From ZC4RG42 sp036676355 (lineage in GTDB: Bacteria; Pseudomonadota; Gammaproteobacteria; Burkholderiales; SG8-39): DNA of 18,143 nucleotides. The notes beneath the pieces are model-generated. The model did no database searches. It saw only the letters and a program-made list of their open reading frames with translations, and was not told where the DNA came from. This document shows positions 5,723 to 13,013 of this stretch, in pieces. Each line of letters opens with the position of its first letter. Within the stretch, counting starts at the first letter, position 1. Made by a program: the position numbers and the translations under genes. Location: positions 1-18,143 of the forward strand of contig JAKFDA010000062.1 of the NCBI GenBank assembly GCA_036676355.1, read 5' to 3'.

Positions 5723-6997
5723 ATGCATATGCGCAATGACCGGAACGAAGTGAAGCGCGACCTGCCGGACGGGCGTCGCGAGTTTCTGAAACAGGCGGGC
5801 GCGGTATCGATCATGAGTCTGATACCGGATGCGGTGCGCGTGGGCGCATGGGCGGCCGGTTCCGATGCGCCGGAAAAGAAGGAATTAAAGATCGGCTTCA
5901 TCCCGCTCACCGACTGCGCGTCACTGGTGATGGCGTCGGTGATGGGCTTCGATCAGAAGTACGGCATCAAGATCACGCCGAGCAAGGAGGCGTCGTGGGC
6001 CGCCGTGCGCGACAAGATGGTGCACGGCGGTCTGGATGCGGCGCATGTGCTGTACGGTCTGATCTACGGCGTACAGCTCGGCGTCGGCGGGCCGAAGAAA
6101 GACATGTCGATCCTGATGGCGTTGAACAACAACGGTCAGGCGATCACGCTGTCGCGCAAGCTGCACGACAAGGGTGTCAGGGATGGAGCCGGCTTGAAAG
6201 CGCTGATCGAGCGGGAGCGCGGCGAATATACCTTCGCGCAGACCTTTCCCACCGGTACGCACGCGATGTGGCTGTACTACTGGCTCGCCGCGAACGGCAT
6301 CGATCCTTTCGCCGACGTGAAGACCATCACCGTGCCGCCGCCGCAGATGGTGGCGAACATGCGCGTCGGCAACATGGACGGCTTTTGCGTCGGCGAGCCG
6401 TGGAACAACCGCGCGATCATGGACAAGATCGGTTTCACTGCCGTGACGACACAGGACATCTGGAAGGATCACCCGGAGAAAGTACTGGGTTGCACCACAG
6501 AGTTCGTGCAGCGGTATCCCAACACCGCGCGTGCGATGACGGCGGCGTTGCTTGAGGCGGGCCGCTGGATCGATGCATCGCTCGCCAATCGTCGCCGGAC
6601 GGCCGAGACCATCGCGGGCAAAGCCTATGTCAACACCGATATGGAAGTCATTCTCGCGCGCATGCTCGGCCGTTACGACAACGGTATCGGCAGGGTCTGG
6701 GACGAGCCGGACTACATGAAGTTTCACAACGACGGCGCGGTGAATTTCCCCTATCTGTCGGACGGCATGTGGTTCCTCACTCAGCATCGCCGCTGGGGCT
6801 TGCTGAAGAGCGACCCCGACTACCTCGGCGTGGCGAAGGCGGTCAATCGCATCGACGTCTACGGGCAGGCGGCCGACGCGGCGAAGGTGAGCGTGCCGCG
6901 GGAGCCGATGCGTGCGGTCAAATTGATCGACGGCGTGTCGTGGGATGGCAAGGACCCGAGGAAATATGCGGCGTCTTTCAAGCTGCGCGTCGCGTAG
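5723..6997 (+). CDS. nrtA: Nitrate ABC transporter substrate-binding protein (NrtA/CmpA family, Tat-exported)
   Basis: This is the periplasmic nitrate- or nitrite-binding component of an ABC importer, 424 residues. Residues 18-23 read RREFLK, a twin-arginine (Tat) motif, followed by a moderately hydrophobic stretch and an AWA-AG candidate cleavage site. The mature part begins KELKIGFIPLTDCASLVMA, the usual start of NrtA/SsuA-like folds, and includes FPTGTHAMWLYYWLAANGIDP and VGEPWNN, typical of the NrtA/CmpA/NasS family. ATG at 5723 is chosen because GAGG lies 6 bases before it and it comes after the leader terminator. The reading frame open back to 5645 would run through the ANTAR element. 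NasS is a close relative without a signal peptide; the Tat signal and the adjacent permease favour NrtA. nrtB follows after 19 bases. Confidence 0.9.
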   Translation: MHMRNDRNEVKRDLPDGRREFLKQAGAVSIMSLIPDAVRVGAWAAGSDAPEKKELKIGFIPLTDCASLVMASVMGFDQKYGIKITPSKEASWAAVRDKMVHGGLDAAHVLYGLIYGVQLGVGGPKKDMSILMALNNNGQAITLSRKLHDKGVRDGAGLKALIERERGEYTFAQTFPTGTHAMWLYYWLAANGIDPFADVKTITVPPPQMVANMRVGNMDGFCVGEPWNNRAIMDKIGFTAVTTQDIWKDHPEKVLGCTTEFVQRYPNTARAMTAALLEAGRWIDASLANRRRTAETIAGKAYVNTDMEVILARMLGRYDNGIGRVWDEPDYMKFHNDGAVNFPYLSDGMWFLTQHRRWGLLKSDPDYLGVAKAVNRIDVYGQAADAAKVSVPREPMRAVKLIDGVSWDGKDPRKYAASFKLRVA

Positions 6998-7016
6998 CGC
7001 CGGAAGGAGACGAAAC

Positions 7017-7946
7017 ATGAACGTGGTCAATCTGAAAGCGGAACCGCTGCGCGGGCCGCCTGCGGAAGCGTCGATGAGCGCCCCCGCAAAAACAGTCGCG
7101 CTGCAGCGCGCGAGTGCGGCAGACCTGCAAGCATCCTCCGAGATCGACAAACCGGACTACGTGCGCACGCGTGCGCCGGAGTGGCTGGTGCGTGCGCTTG
7201 CGATGACGCTTGGGATCGCCTCATTCATCGCTCTATGGGCCGTGATTGCGCGGGTGGGAGGCGAATTGCCGAAACCTTCGGTGACCTGGGATGCGGCACT
7301 GAAACTGTTTGCCGACCCTTTCTATAACAACGGGCCGAACGATCAGGGCATTGGCTGGAACGTACTCAATTCGCTTGGCCGTGTCGCCATCGGTTTCGGC
7401 GCCGCGGCACTGGTCGGCATTCCGCTCGGCTTCATGATCGGCCGCTTCCGCTTTCTTTCCGATATGGCGGCACCGATCATCGGTTTGCTCAAGCCGGTCA
7501 GTCCGCTGGCGTGGTTGCCCATCGGCCTGCTCGTTTTCAAGTCCGCCGATCCCGCGGCGATCTACGTCATCTTCATCTGCAGCGTGTGGCCGCTGATGAT
7601 CAATACTGCGGTCGGCGTACGGCAGGTGCCGCACGACTATCTCAACGTCGCGCGCGTGCTGAAACTGTCGGAGTGGAAGGTGTTCACCAGAGTTCTGTTT
7701 CCCGCAGTGTTGCCGCATGTGATTACCGGCGTACGCCTGTCGATCGGCGTCGCCTGGCTGGTGATCGTCGCGGCGGAGATGCTGACCGGCGGTGTGGGCA
7801 TCGGTTTCTGGGTGTGGGACGAGTGGAACAACCTCAATGTGCAGCACATCATCATCGCCATCTTCGTGGTCGGCATCGTCGGACTGGCGCTTGAACAGGC
7901 GTTGATTCTGCTCGCCAACCGATTCAGCTATGACAGCAAATCCTGA
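7017..7946 (+). CDS. nrtB: Nitrate ABC transporter permease (NrtB family)
   Basis: This inner-membrane permease has 309 residues. An N-terminal cytoplasmic extension of about 55 residues comes first, then a transmembrane segment at about 60-82. The binding-protein-dependent transport core contains segments around VAIGFGAAALVGIPLGFMIG, AAIYVIFICSVWPLMINTAV and VAWLVIVAAEML. The cytoplasmic coupling loop DYLNVARVLKLSEWKVFTRVLFP, which docks on the ATPase, is visible. A strong AAGGAGA ribosome binding site lies just before ATG 7017, so the longer open frame from 6945 is not used. The gene sits between nrtA and nrtC, and the three form one transporter operon. Confidence 0.92.
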   Translation: MNVVNLKAEPLRGPPAEASMSAPAKTVALQRASAADLQASSEIDKPDYVRTRAPEWLVRALAMTLGIASFIALWAVIARVGGELPKPSVTWDAALKLFADPFYNNGPNDQGIGWNVLNSLGRVAIGFGAAALVGIPLGFMIGRFRFLSDMAAPIIGLLKPVSPLAWLPIGLLVFKSADPAAIYVIFICSVWPLMINTAVGVRQVPHDYLNVARVLKLSEWKVFTRVLFPAVLPHVITGVRLSIGVAWLVIVAAEMLTGGVGIGFWVWDEWNNLNVQHIIIAIFVVGIVGLALEQALILLANRFSYDSKS

Positions 7947-7966
7947 ACATCAACGAGACCAGCCCC

Positions 7967-8758
7967 ATGCGCAAATATCTGCAAATCGACAATCTCGGCA
8001 TGCGCTTCGAGACGAAGAAGGGCTCCTTTGTCGCGCTGCGTGACATCAACCTGCATATCGCCGAGGGCGAGTTCGTGTCGCTGATCGGGCACTCCGGCTG
8101 CGGCAAATCGACCCTGCTCAATTTGATTGCGGGCCTGCTTCGGCCCACTCGCGGCGCGATGCTGCTTGCAAACAGGGAAATCGCCGGCCCCGGCCCCGAT
8201 CGCGGCGTGGTTTTCCAGAATCACTCCCTGTTGCCCTGGCTCAATACGTTTGAGAACGTCCATCTCGCTGTCGAACGCGTATTCGGCGAAAGAGAATCGA
8301 GGGCGCAACTCAAGGCGCGCGTGCATCGTGCGCTCGAACTGGTGGACCTGACCCATGCGGAGACGAAGTATCCGCACGAAATATCCGGCGGAATGAAGCA
8401 GCGCGTGGGCATTGCCAGAGCGCTATCGATGGAGCCGAAGGTGCTTTTGCTGGACGAGCCTTTCGGCGCGCTCGATGCGTTGACGCGGGCGCATTTGCAG
8501 GACGAACTGATGCAAATCGTGGTCAGGACGAAAAGCACGGTCGTCATGGTGACGCACGATGTCGACGAGGCCGTGCTGCTGTCCGACCGCATTGTCATGC
8601 TGACCAATGGCCCGGCCGCGACCATCGGCGATGTGATTGCGGTCGATCTGCCGCGCCCGCGCGACCGGCTCACGCTCGCCACGCACCCCGCCTATTTGCG
8701 CTGTCGTACTCAAATGCTGCAGTTTCTTTATCGCAAGCAGATGCATCAGGCGGCGTGA
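7967..8758 (+). CDS. nrtC: Nitrate ABC transporter ATP-binding protein (NrtC/NrtD type)
   Basis: This 263-residue cytoplasmic ATPase energises the importer. All nucleotide-binding motifs are intact: Walker A GHSGCGKST (residues 41-49), Q-loop VVFQNHSLLPW, signature ISGGMKQRV, Walker B LLLDEPFGALD and switch histidine in VTHDVDEA. It resembles the single-domain NrtD/CmpD/SsuB ATPases. The C-terminal binding-protein-like domain of cyanobacterial NrtC is missing, so the name NrtD would be equally fair. The gap from nrtB is 20 bases and the ribosome binding site is weak. No terminator is visible downstream, so readthrough into nasA is possible. Confidence 0.9.
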   Translation: MRKYLQIDNLGMRFETKKGSFVALRDINLHIAEGEFVSLIGHSGCGKSTLLNLIAGLLRPTRGAMLLANREIAGPGPDRGVVFQNHSLLPWLNTFENVHLAVERVFGERESRAQLKARVHRALELVDLTHAETKYPHEISGGMKQRVGIARALSMEPKVLLLDEPFGALDALTRAHLQDELMQIVVRTKSTVVMVTHDVDEAVLLSDRIVMLTNGPAATIGDVIAVDLPRPRDRLTLATHPAYLRCRTQMLQFLYRKQMHQAA

Positions 8759-8768
8759 GTCGGATCGC

Positions 8769-8813
8769 GCACCACGACAAAGCGCGTGATCGAAACGCGC
8801 ACCACAACGCTGC
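8769..8813 (+). promoter_or_regulatory. Candidate tandem NtrC sites upstream of nasA
   Basis: The decamer CGCGCACCAC occurs at 8766-8775 and identically at 8796-8805, 30 bases apart. Each contains the NtrC half-site GCACC. The downstream copy continues to GCACCACAACGCTGC (8799-8813), matching seven of the eight core bases of GCAC-N7-GTGC. The upstream copy has a weaker right half. Dyad centres are about -117 and -87 from the predicted transcript start, the usual place for RpoN enhancers. Confidence 0.45.
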
Positions 8814-8866
8814 GTAGAAGCCGATGCAGATGCGCGTCTACCGGCAGATACGAGATGAAAGGTCTG

Positions 8867-8882
8867 TGGCATAGGCGTTGCT
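8867..8882 (+). promoter_or_regulatory. Candidate sigma-54 promoter of nasA
   Basis: TGGCATAGGCGTTGCT has GG at 8868-8869 and GC at 8880-8881 with 10 bases between. It differs at one position from the nrtA promoter. The predicted +1 is about 8893, giving a leader of 63 bases before the nasA ATG. No terminator or hexaloop pair was found in this leader. Confidence 0.78.
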
Positions 8883-8915
8883 AAACCTTTGCGTACGAAG
8901 AGATCGGAAATTACG

Positions 8916-8937
8916 GGTGGTGCACAGGTGCATCGCC
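8916..8937 (+). promoter_or_regulatory. Leader hairpin ahead of nasA
   Basis: GGTGGTGCA (8916-8924) pairs with TGCATCGCC (8929-8937), including two G-T pairs, around a four-base loop. It sits 18 bases before the nasA start codon in the predicted sigma-54 transcript. The gene has no obvious ribosome binding site, so this structure may influence translation. It lacks the A1/G4 hexaloop of ANTAR targets. Confidence 0.35.
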
Positions 8938-8955
8938 GGGGCAGCGATAAGCACG

Positions 8956-11727
8956 ATGCGCGAAACGAAATCCACCTGTTGTTACTGCGGCGTCGGCTGC
9001 GGGGTCGTGATCCAGAGCGAAGACGATCGCATTGTCGGCGTGCGCGGGGACGCAGATCATCCGGCCAATTTCGGCCGCTTATGTACCAAAGGCTCGGCGC
9101 TGCACTTGAGCGCACGGCTCGATAACCGCGCTTTGCATCCCGAGTTGCGTAGGCGGCGAAACGAAGCGCGCGAGCGCGCAAGCTGGGACGAGACGCTCGA
9201 ATATGCCGCGCGACGTTTTGCCGCAACGATCCGGCAACATGGGCCGGACAGCGTGGCGTTCTACATTTCCGGCCAGTTGCTGACCGAGGACTATTACGTC
9301 TTCAACAAACTGGCAAAAGGGCTGATCGGCACCAACAACGTCGATACCAATTCGCGCCTGTGCATGTCATCCGCCGTGGCGGGCTACAAGGCGACCCTCG
9401 GCGCCGATGCGCCCCCGGCGTGCTACGACGACGTGGCGCATGCACGGTGCATTTTTATTGCCGGTTCGAACACGGCGATCGCGCATCCGATCCTGTTTCG
9501 TCGCATCGAGGATGAGAAGGCGCGACGGCCCGATCTCAAATTGATCGTGGTCGATCCGCGCCGCACCGATACCGCCGCGTTCGCCGATCTGCACCTGCCG
9601 ATTCTGCCCGGCACGGATATCGCGCTGTACAACGGCATGCTGCACGTGCTGCTGTGGGAAGGGCTGTGCGACATGGCTTACGTCCGTGCACATACAGAGG
9701 GTTTTGATGCGCTCAAGCAAACGCTGCGCGAATACACGCCCGACATCGTGGCCCGCCTTTGCGGCGTGCCGGCAGCAGATATCGTACAGGCGGCGAAGTG
9801 GTTCGGCGAATCGGCCGCGACGCTATCGATGTATTGCCAGGGGCTCAATCAATCGACGCACGGCACCGACAACAACGCCGCGCTGATCAATCTGCATCTT
9901 GCCACCGCGCATATCGGCAAGCCGGGCGCGGGGCCGTTTTCGCTCACCGGGCAGCCGAATGCGATGGGCGGGCGCGAAGTCGGCGGTATGTCGAATCTGC
10001 TGTCCGCGCATCGCGACATGGCGAATGCCGAACATCGCGCCGAAGTTGCACGGCTTTGGGGTATCGACGACGTTCCGGCGACGCCGGGCAAATCGGCGGT
10101 CGAGATGTTCGATGCATTGCGCAAGGGCGAAATCAAGGCGATCTGGATCGCCTGTACCAACCCGGCGCAATCGATGCCGCATCTGAGTTCGGTGCGCGCG
10201 GCATTGGAAACGGCAGAGTTTGTCGTCGTCCAGGATGCCTATGGCAACACTGACACCGTGCGCTACGCCGACGTATTGCTGCCGGCGACGAGCTGGGGCG
10301 AGAAGACGGGCACGGTGACGAACTCCGAGCGACGCATCACGCGCGTGTGGCCGGCCGTTTCGCCGCCCGGCGAAGCGCATCACGACTGGCAGATCGTGGT
10401 CGATTTCGCGCATCGGCTCGGTCGCGCATTGGGTGACGAGCCCGCATCGGCGCTGTTTCCTTATCGCGATGCCGAGCAAATTTTCGACGAGCATCGCGAA
10501 AGCACGCGCGGTCGCGACCTGGATATCACCGGCATGTCGTACGACATGCTCGAACGCGTCGGGCCGCAGCAATGGCCGTTGCCCGAAGGTGAGCAGGCGG
10601 GTAAGGCGCGCCTCTATGGCGACGGCATCTACCCGACGCCGAACGGTCGCGCGCATTTCATCAACACGAAGCACCAACCGACGGTAGAGGACACCGATGC
10701 GCGCTATCCGATCCATCTGAACAGCGGCCGTTTGCGCGATCAATGGCATGGCATGAGCCGCACCGGCACCGTGGCACGGCTCTACAACCATGTCGCCGAA
10801 CCGCTGCTGTCCATGAACGCGGATGACATGCGTCGACGTGGTTTGCACGACGGCGATGTCGTACGAATCGGCAGTCGCCGCGGCACGCAGGCAGTGCGCG
10901 TGGTCGGCTCGGATGAAATGCGCGCCGGGCAGGCGTTCATGCCCATGCACTGGGGCGCACAATTCATGCGTGGCGCCGGCGTCAATATGCTGATGCCGCC
11001 GAATTTCGATCCGCTCTCGAAGCAGCCTGAGCTCAAGCACGCTGCCGTGCAGGTTGCGAAACTCGATCTGCCGCAGACGCTGGTGGCAATGTGTCGTTTT
11101 CAGCGTGGCAGCGAGGTGTCGGCGCCGACATTGATGCGCGTCATGCAGCCCTACCTGGAGCGCTTCGATTACGCCACGCTCGGCATGGCAGGTCGCGATG
11201 ACGAAGTGCTGGTGTTTCGCGCCCATGCGCATGAGGCGATCGATTCGAATCTGCTGCGCGAACTGGATGCGCTGCTCGGTCTCGATGATCCGGCTTGCAC
11301 CATGAACTATATGGACGTGCGTCGTGGCGTGTTCAAGGCTGCGCGTGTCGAAGACGATACCGTCATCGCCGCGCGCCTGTGCGGCGAGACTGCCGCGCAG
11401 GAGTGGGTGCGCAACATGATGATCGAAGGCGCCTCGGTCGAAGCGGTTCGCCCGTGGATACTCGCGCCGATTTCGGCGCCGCCGCGCGGCTCTCTCAGTC
11501 GCGGCCGTACGGTGTGTGCCTGCGTCGATGTGTCGGAGAACGAAATTCGCATCCGATTGCGGCAGGGCGCCACGTTCGCGGACCTGCAGGCGACATTGAA
11601 ATGCGGCACGCAGTGCGGCTCGTGTCTGCCAGAATTGCGGCGTATGAGCGAGGCGATGTCATTTCGAGGCGAGAGTCGCGAGCGAAAAGCCGAGCGCGCA
11701 TCTGTCGCGGCAGAGCGCATGGAGTAA
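8956..11727 (+). CDS. nasA: Assimilatory nitrate reductase catalytic subunit with C-terminal BFD-like [2Fe-2S] domain
   Basis: This 923-residue cytoplasmic molybdenum enzyme reduces nitrate to nitrite. Cys8, Cys11, Cys15 and Cys43 bind the N-terminal [4Fe-4S] cluster. The Mo-bis-MGD core follows, with Cys136 in TNSRLCMSSAVAG as the expected Mo ligand. The molybdopterin-dinucleotide-binding C-terminal domain begins around residue 590 (YPIHLNSGRLRDQWHGMSRTG). Near the end, Cys854, Cys856, Cys883, Cys887 and Cys890 form a BFD-like [2Fe-2S] site. ATG 8956 gives the standard start just before the first cluster, although the ribosome binding site is poor. The last 22 residues (902-923) are highly charged and encoded by an inverted-repeat element, so they look like a late addition. 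No separate NasB/C reductase is present, so the electron donor is uncertain. Confidence 0.95.
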   Translation: MRETKSTCCYCGVGCGVVIQSEDDRIVGVRGDADHPANFGRLCTKGSALHLSARLDNRALHPELRRRRNEARERASWDETLEYAARRFAATIRQHGPDSVAFYISGQLLTEDYYVFNKLAKGLIGTNNVDTNSRLCMSSAVAGYKATLGADAPPACYDDVAHARCIFIAGSNTAIAHPILFRRIEDEKARRPDLKLIVVDPRRTDTAAFADLHLPILPGTDIALYNGMLHVLLWEGLCDMAYVRAHTEGFDALKQTLREYTPDIVARLCGVPAADIVQAAKWFGESAATLSMYCQGLNQSTHGTDNNAALINLHLATAHIGKPGAGPFSLTGQPNAMGGREVGGMSNLLSAHRDMANAEHRAEVARLWGIDDVPATPGKSAVEMFDALRKGEIKAIWIACTNPAQSMPHLSSVRAALETAEFVVVQDAYGNTDTVRYADVLLPATSWGEKTGTVTNSERRITRVWPAVSPPGEAHHDWQIVVDFAHRLGRALGDEPASALFPYRDAEQIFDEHRESTRGRDLDITGMSYDMLERVGPQQWPLPEGEQAGKARLYGDGIYPTPNGRAHFINTKHQPTVEDTDARYPIHLNSGRLRDQWHGMSRTGTVARLYNHVAEPLLSMNADDMRRRGLHDGDVVRIGSRRGTQAVRVVGSDEMRAGQAFMPMHWGAQFMRGAGVNMLMPPNFDPLSKQPELKHAAVQVAKLDLPQTLVAMCRFQRGSEVSAPTLMRVMQPYLERFDYATLGMAGRDDEVLVFRAHAHEAIDSNLLRELDALLGLDDPACTMNYMDVRRGVFKAARVEDDTVIAARLCGETAAQEWVRNMMIEGASVEAVRPWILAPISAPPRGSLSRGRTVCACVDVSENEIRIRLRQGATFADLQATLKCGTQCGSCLPELRRMSEAMSFRGESRERKAERASVAAERME

Positions 11728-11843
11728 ATGTTGAAGCGTTTGGCGGTACAAGCGTATTTCTGGATTCCCGATCGCTCCGCTGCGCGGCTTGCCGGGAATG
11801 ACGTGAGCTCTTTGGCGCTCGACTCTCGGCTGAATTGAAATGA
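11659..11843. repeat. MITE-like inverted-repeat element spanning the nasA end and ybiB start
   Basis: The left arm has TCATTTC (11659-11665) and CGAGAGTCG (11670-11678) followed by AGCG. The right arm carries their complements in mirrored order: CGCT, CGACTCTCG (11820-11828) and GAAATGA (11837-11843). The arms are imperfect, with small gaps. Inside lies a second inverted repeat, ATTCCCG (11763-11769) with CGGGAAT (11793-11799), within a CTGGATTCCCG...CGGGAATGACG context. That resembles short dispersed palindromic repeats found in many proteobacterial genomes. No transposase is present. Confidence 0.6.
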
Positions 11844-12820
11844 ATTACGCACAGATCATTCGCGAGATTGGAAGAGGCGCGCACGGCGCGCACGATCTTG
11901 ACGTCGATACCGCGCGGCAGCTATTCGGCGCCGTGCTCGACGGCGGCGTGCCGGAACTGGAACTGGGCGGCATCCTGCTGGCGCTGCGCATGAAAACAGA
12001 ATCGGTCGGCGAACTGTTCGGTTTTGTACAGGCGATGGGCGAGCGTGTGCATCGCCTATTGCCGCCCGCAGGCGCTGTACGACCGGTCGTGCTGCCGAGC
12101 TACAACGGCGCGCGACGTCAGCCGAATCTCGTGCCGCTGATCGCATTCGCCTTGCAGCGCATCGGCGTTCCGGTGCTGGTGCACGGTGTGCTCGAAGGCA
12201 ATGGCCGGGTGGCGAGCGCCTACATCTTTCGCGAGTTGGGCATCATGCCGTCCGCCACGCTGGTGCGAGCGCAACGCTCGCTCAACGAAGGGCAGGTCAC
12301 GTTCGTGCCGGCCGCCGTGCTTGCACCCGGCATCGCGCAATTGCTCGGCATGCGCGCGCGTCTGGGCGTGCGCAACAGCGCACACACCGTGGCCAAACTG
12401 ATGGACCCGTTCGACGGTCACTGTCTCCGCGTCGTGCCACTGACGCATCCCGATTACCTGCGGAAAATCGCCGAAGTGCTGGCGCAGATGCGCGGCGCGG
12501 CGCTGCTGATGAAAGGCACCGAAGGCGAACCGTATGCGAGCCCGCGCCGTCGCCCGCAGATCGAACTGTTTCGCAACGGTGAATGTGAAGTGCTGTTCGA
12601 GCAGGAACGCATGACGGACGAAGTCCCGAGCTTCGCGCCGCGGGATCTGGAGCCCGCCGCCACCGCGGCCTACATACGCAGCATTCTCGACGGCCAACAT
12701 CCCATGACGCTGCCGGTGGTCAATCAGATAGCGTGTTGTCTCTACGGCTGCGGCTATGCCGACGATCTCAATCAGGCGAAAGCCATCGTGGCGGTACAAA
12801 CGCGCAACTTCGTAGCGTGA
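11840..12820 (+). CDS. ybiB: YbiB/TrpD2-family nucleic-acid-binding protein
   Basis: This 326-residue protein is related to anthranilate phosphoribosyltransferase (TrpD). The N-terminal helical domain (residues 1-70) contains DVDTARQLFGAVLDGGVPELELGGILLALRMKTES. The larger domain includes VLPSYNGARRQPNLVPLIAFAL and the VRNSAHTVAKLMDPF stretch. The glycine-rich phosphoribosyl-diphosphate loop of true TrpD (GTGGD) is replaced here by SYNGARRQ, as in YbiB. E. coli YbiB (about 320 residues) binds nucleic acids without TrpD activity and is LexA-regulated. Its position between nasA and nirB suggests co-expression with nitrate assimilation, but the role is unknown. The ATG lies inside the right arm of the repeat element and has no clear ribosome binding site. 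Confidence 0.87.
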   Translation: MNYAQIIREIGRGAHGAHDLDVDTARQLFGAVLDGGVPELELGGILLALRMKTESVGELFGFVQAMGERVHRLLPPAGAVRPVVLPSYNGARRQPNLVPLIAFALQRIGVPVLVHGVLEGNGRVASAYIFRELGIMPSATLVRAQRSLNEGQVTFVPAAVLAPGIAQLLGMRARLGVRNSAHTVAKLMDPFDGHCLRVVPLTHPDYLRKIAEVLAQMRGAALLMKGTEGEPYASPRRRPQIELFRNGECEVLFEQERMTDEVPSFAPRDLEPAATAAYIRSILDGQHPMTLPVVNQIACCLYGCGYADDLNQAKAIVAVQTRNFVA

Positions 12821-12839
12821 CGCGCGCGATTCTGCATGC

Positions 12840-12885
12840 GCCCCATCCCGGGGCATGTGCATGGGCGCGTGCACCGTCAACTCGC
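12840..12885 (+). promoter_or_regulatory. Candidate tandem NtrC-like sites upstream of nirB
   Basis: GCCCCATCCCGGGGC at 12840-12854 is a perfect dyad with the same 5-base spacer as NtrC sites, differing from GCACC-N5-GGTGC by one symmetric substitution per half. A GCACC half-site starts at 12871 with a poor right half. The two are 31 bases apart and centred about -121 and -90 from the predicted nirB transcript start, mirroring the nasA layout. The first could alternatively act as an RNA hairpin at the end of the ybiB transcript. Confidence 0.4.
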
Positions 12886-12941
12886 CTGTCTCTTTTCTGT
12901 GCGTCGCGCTATCCGATTGATTTCCGCGCTCATCGCCTCCG

Positions 12942-12957
12942 TGGCATGGGCCTTGCT
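12942..12957 (+). promoter_or_regulatory. Candidate sigma-54 promoter of nirBD
   Basis: TGGCATGGGCCTTGCT has GG at 12943-12944 and GC at 12955-12956 with 10 bases between, matching the nrtA and nasA promoters almost exactly. The predicted +1 is about 12968, giving a leader of about 46 bases before the nirB ATG. Confidence 0.78.
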
Positions 12958-12970
12958 GAAACACCATGCA

Positions 12971-12999
12971 TGCATCGCGGCAATGTCGTGTGCGATGCA
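12971..12999 (+). promoter_or_regulatory. Leader hairpin just upstream of the nirB ribosome binding site
   Basis: TGCATCGC (12971-12978) pairs perfectly with GCGATGCA (12992-12999) around a 13-base loop. The hairpin starts about three bases after the predicted transcript start and ends three bases before the GGAG ribosome binding site (13003-13006). It lacks an A1/G4 hexaloop and a T run, so it is neither an ANTAR target nor a terminator. It may protect the 5' end or affect translation. Confidence 0.45.
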
Positions 13000-13013
13000 A
13001 TCGGAGTTGTGCG

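Noticed and set aside
5723..6997. The binding protein gene as nasS instead of nrtA
   Set aside because: It has a clear RREFLK Tat signal and is followed directly by its permease and ATPase. NasS proteins are cytoplasmic and paired with nasT.
9823..11232. Long minus-strand open frame (469 codons) opposite nasA
   Set aside because: Its translation is rich in Arg/His with no recognisable domain, as expected for an antisense shadow of a GC-rich gene. nasA on the plus strand is unambiguous. The same applies to minus-strand frames at 5921-7150, 13887-15209 and 16857-18107.
12968..13013. ANTAR target in the nirB leader
   Set aside because: The only strong hairpin has a 13-base loop without the A1/G4 hexaloop pattern, there is no second hairpin, and no terminator follows.
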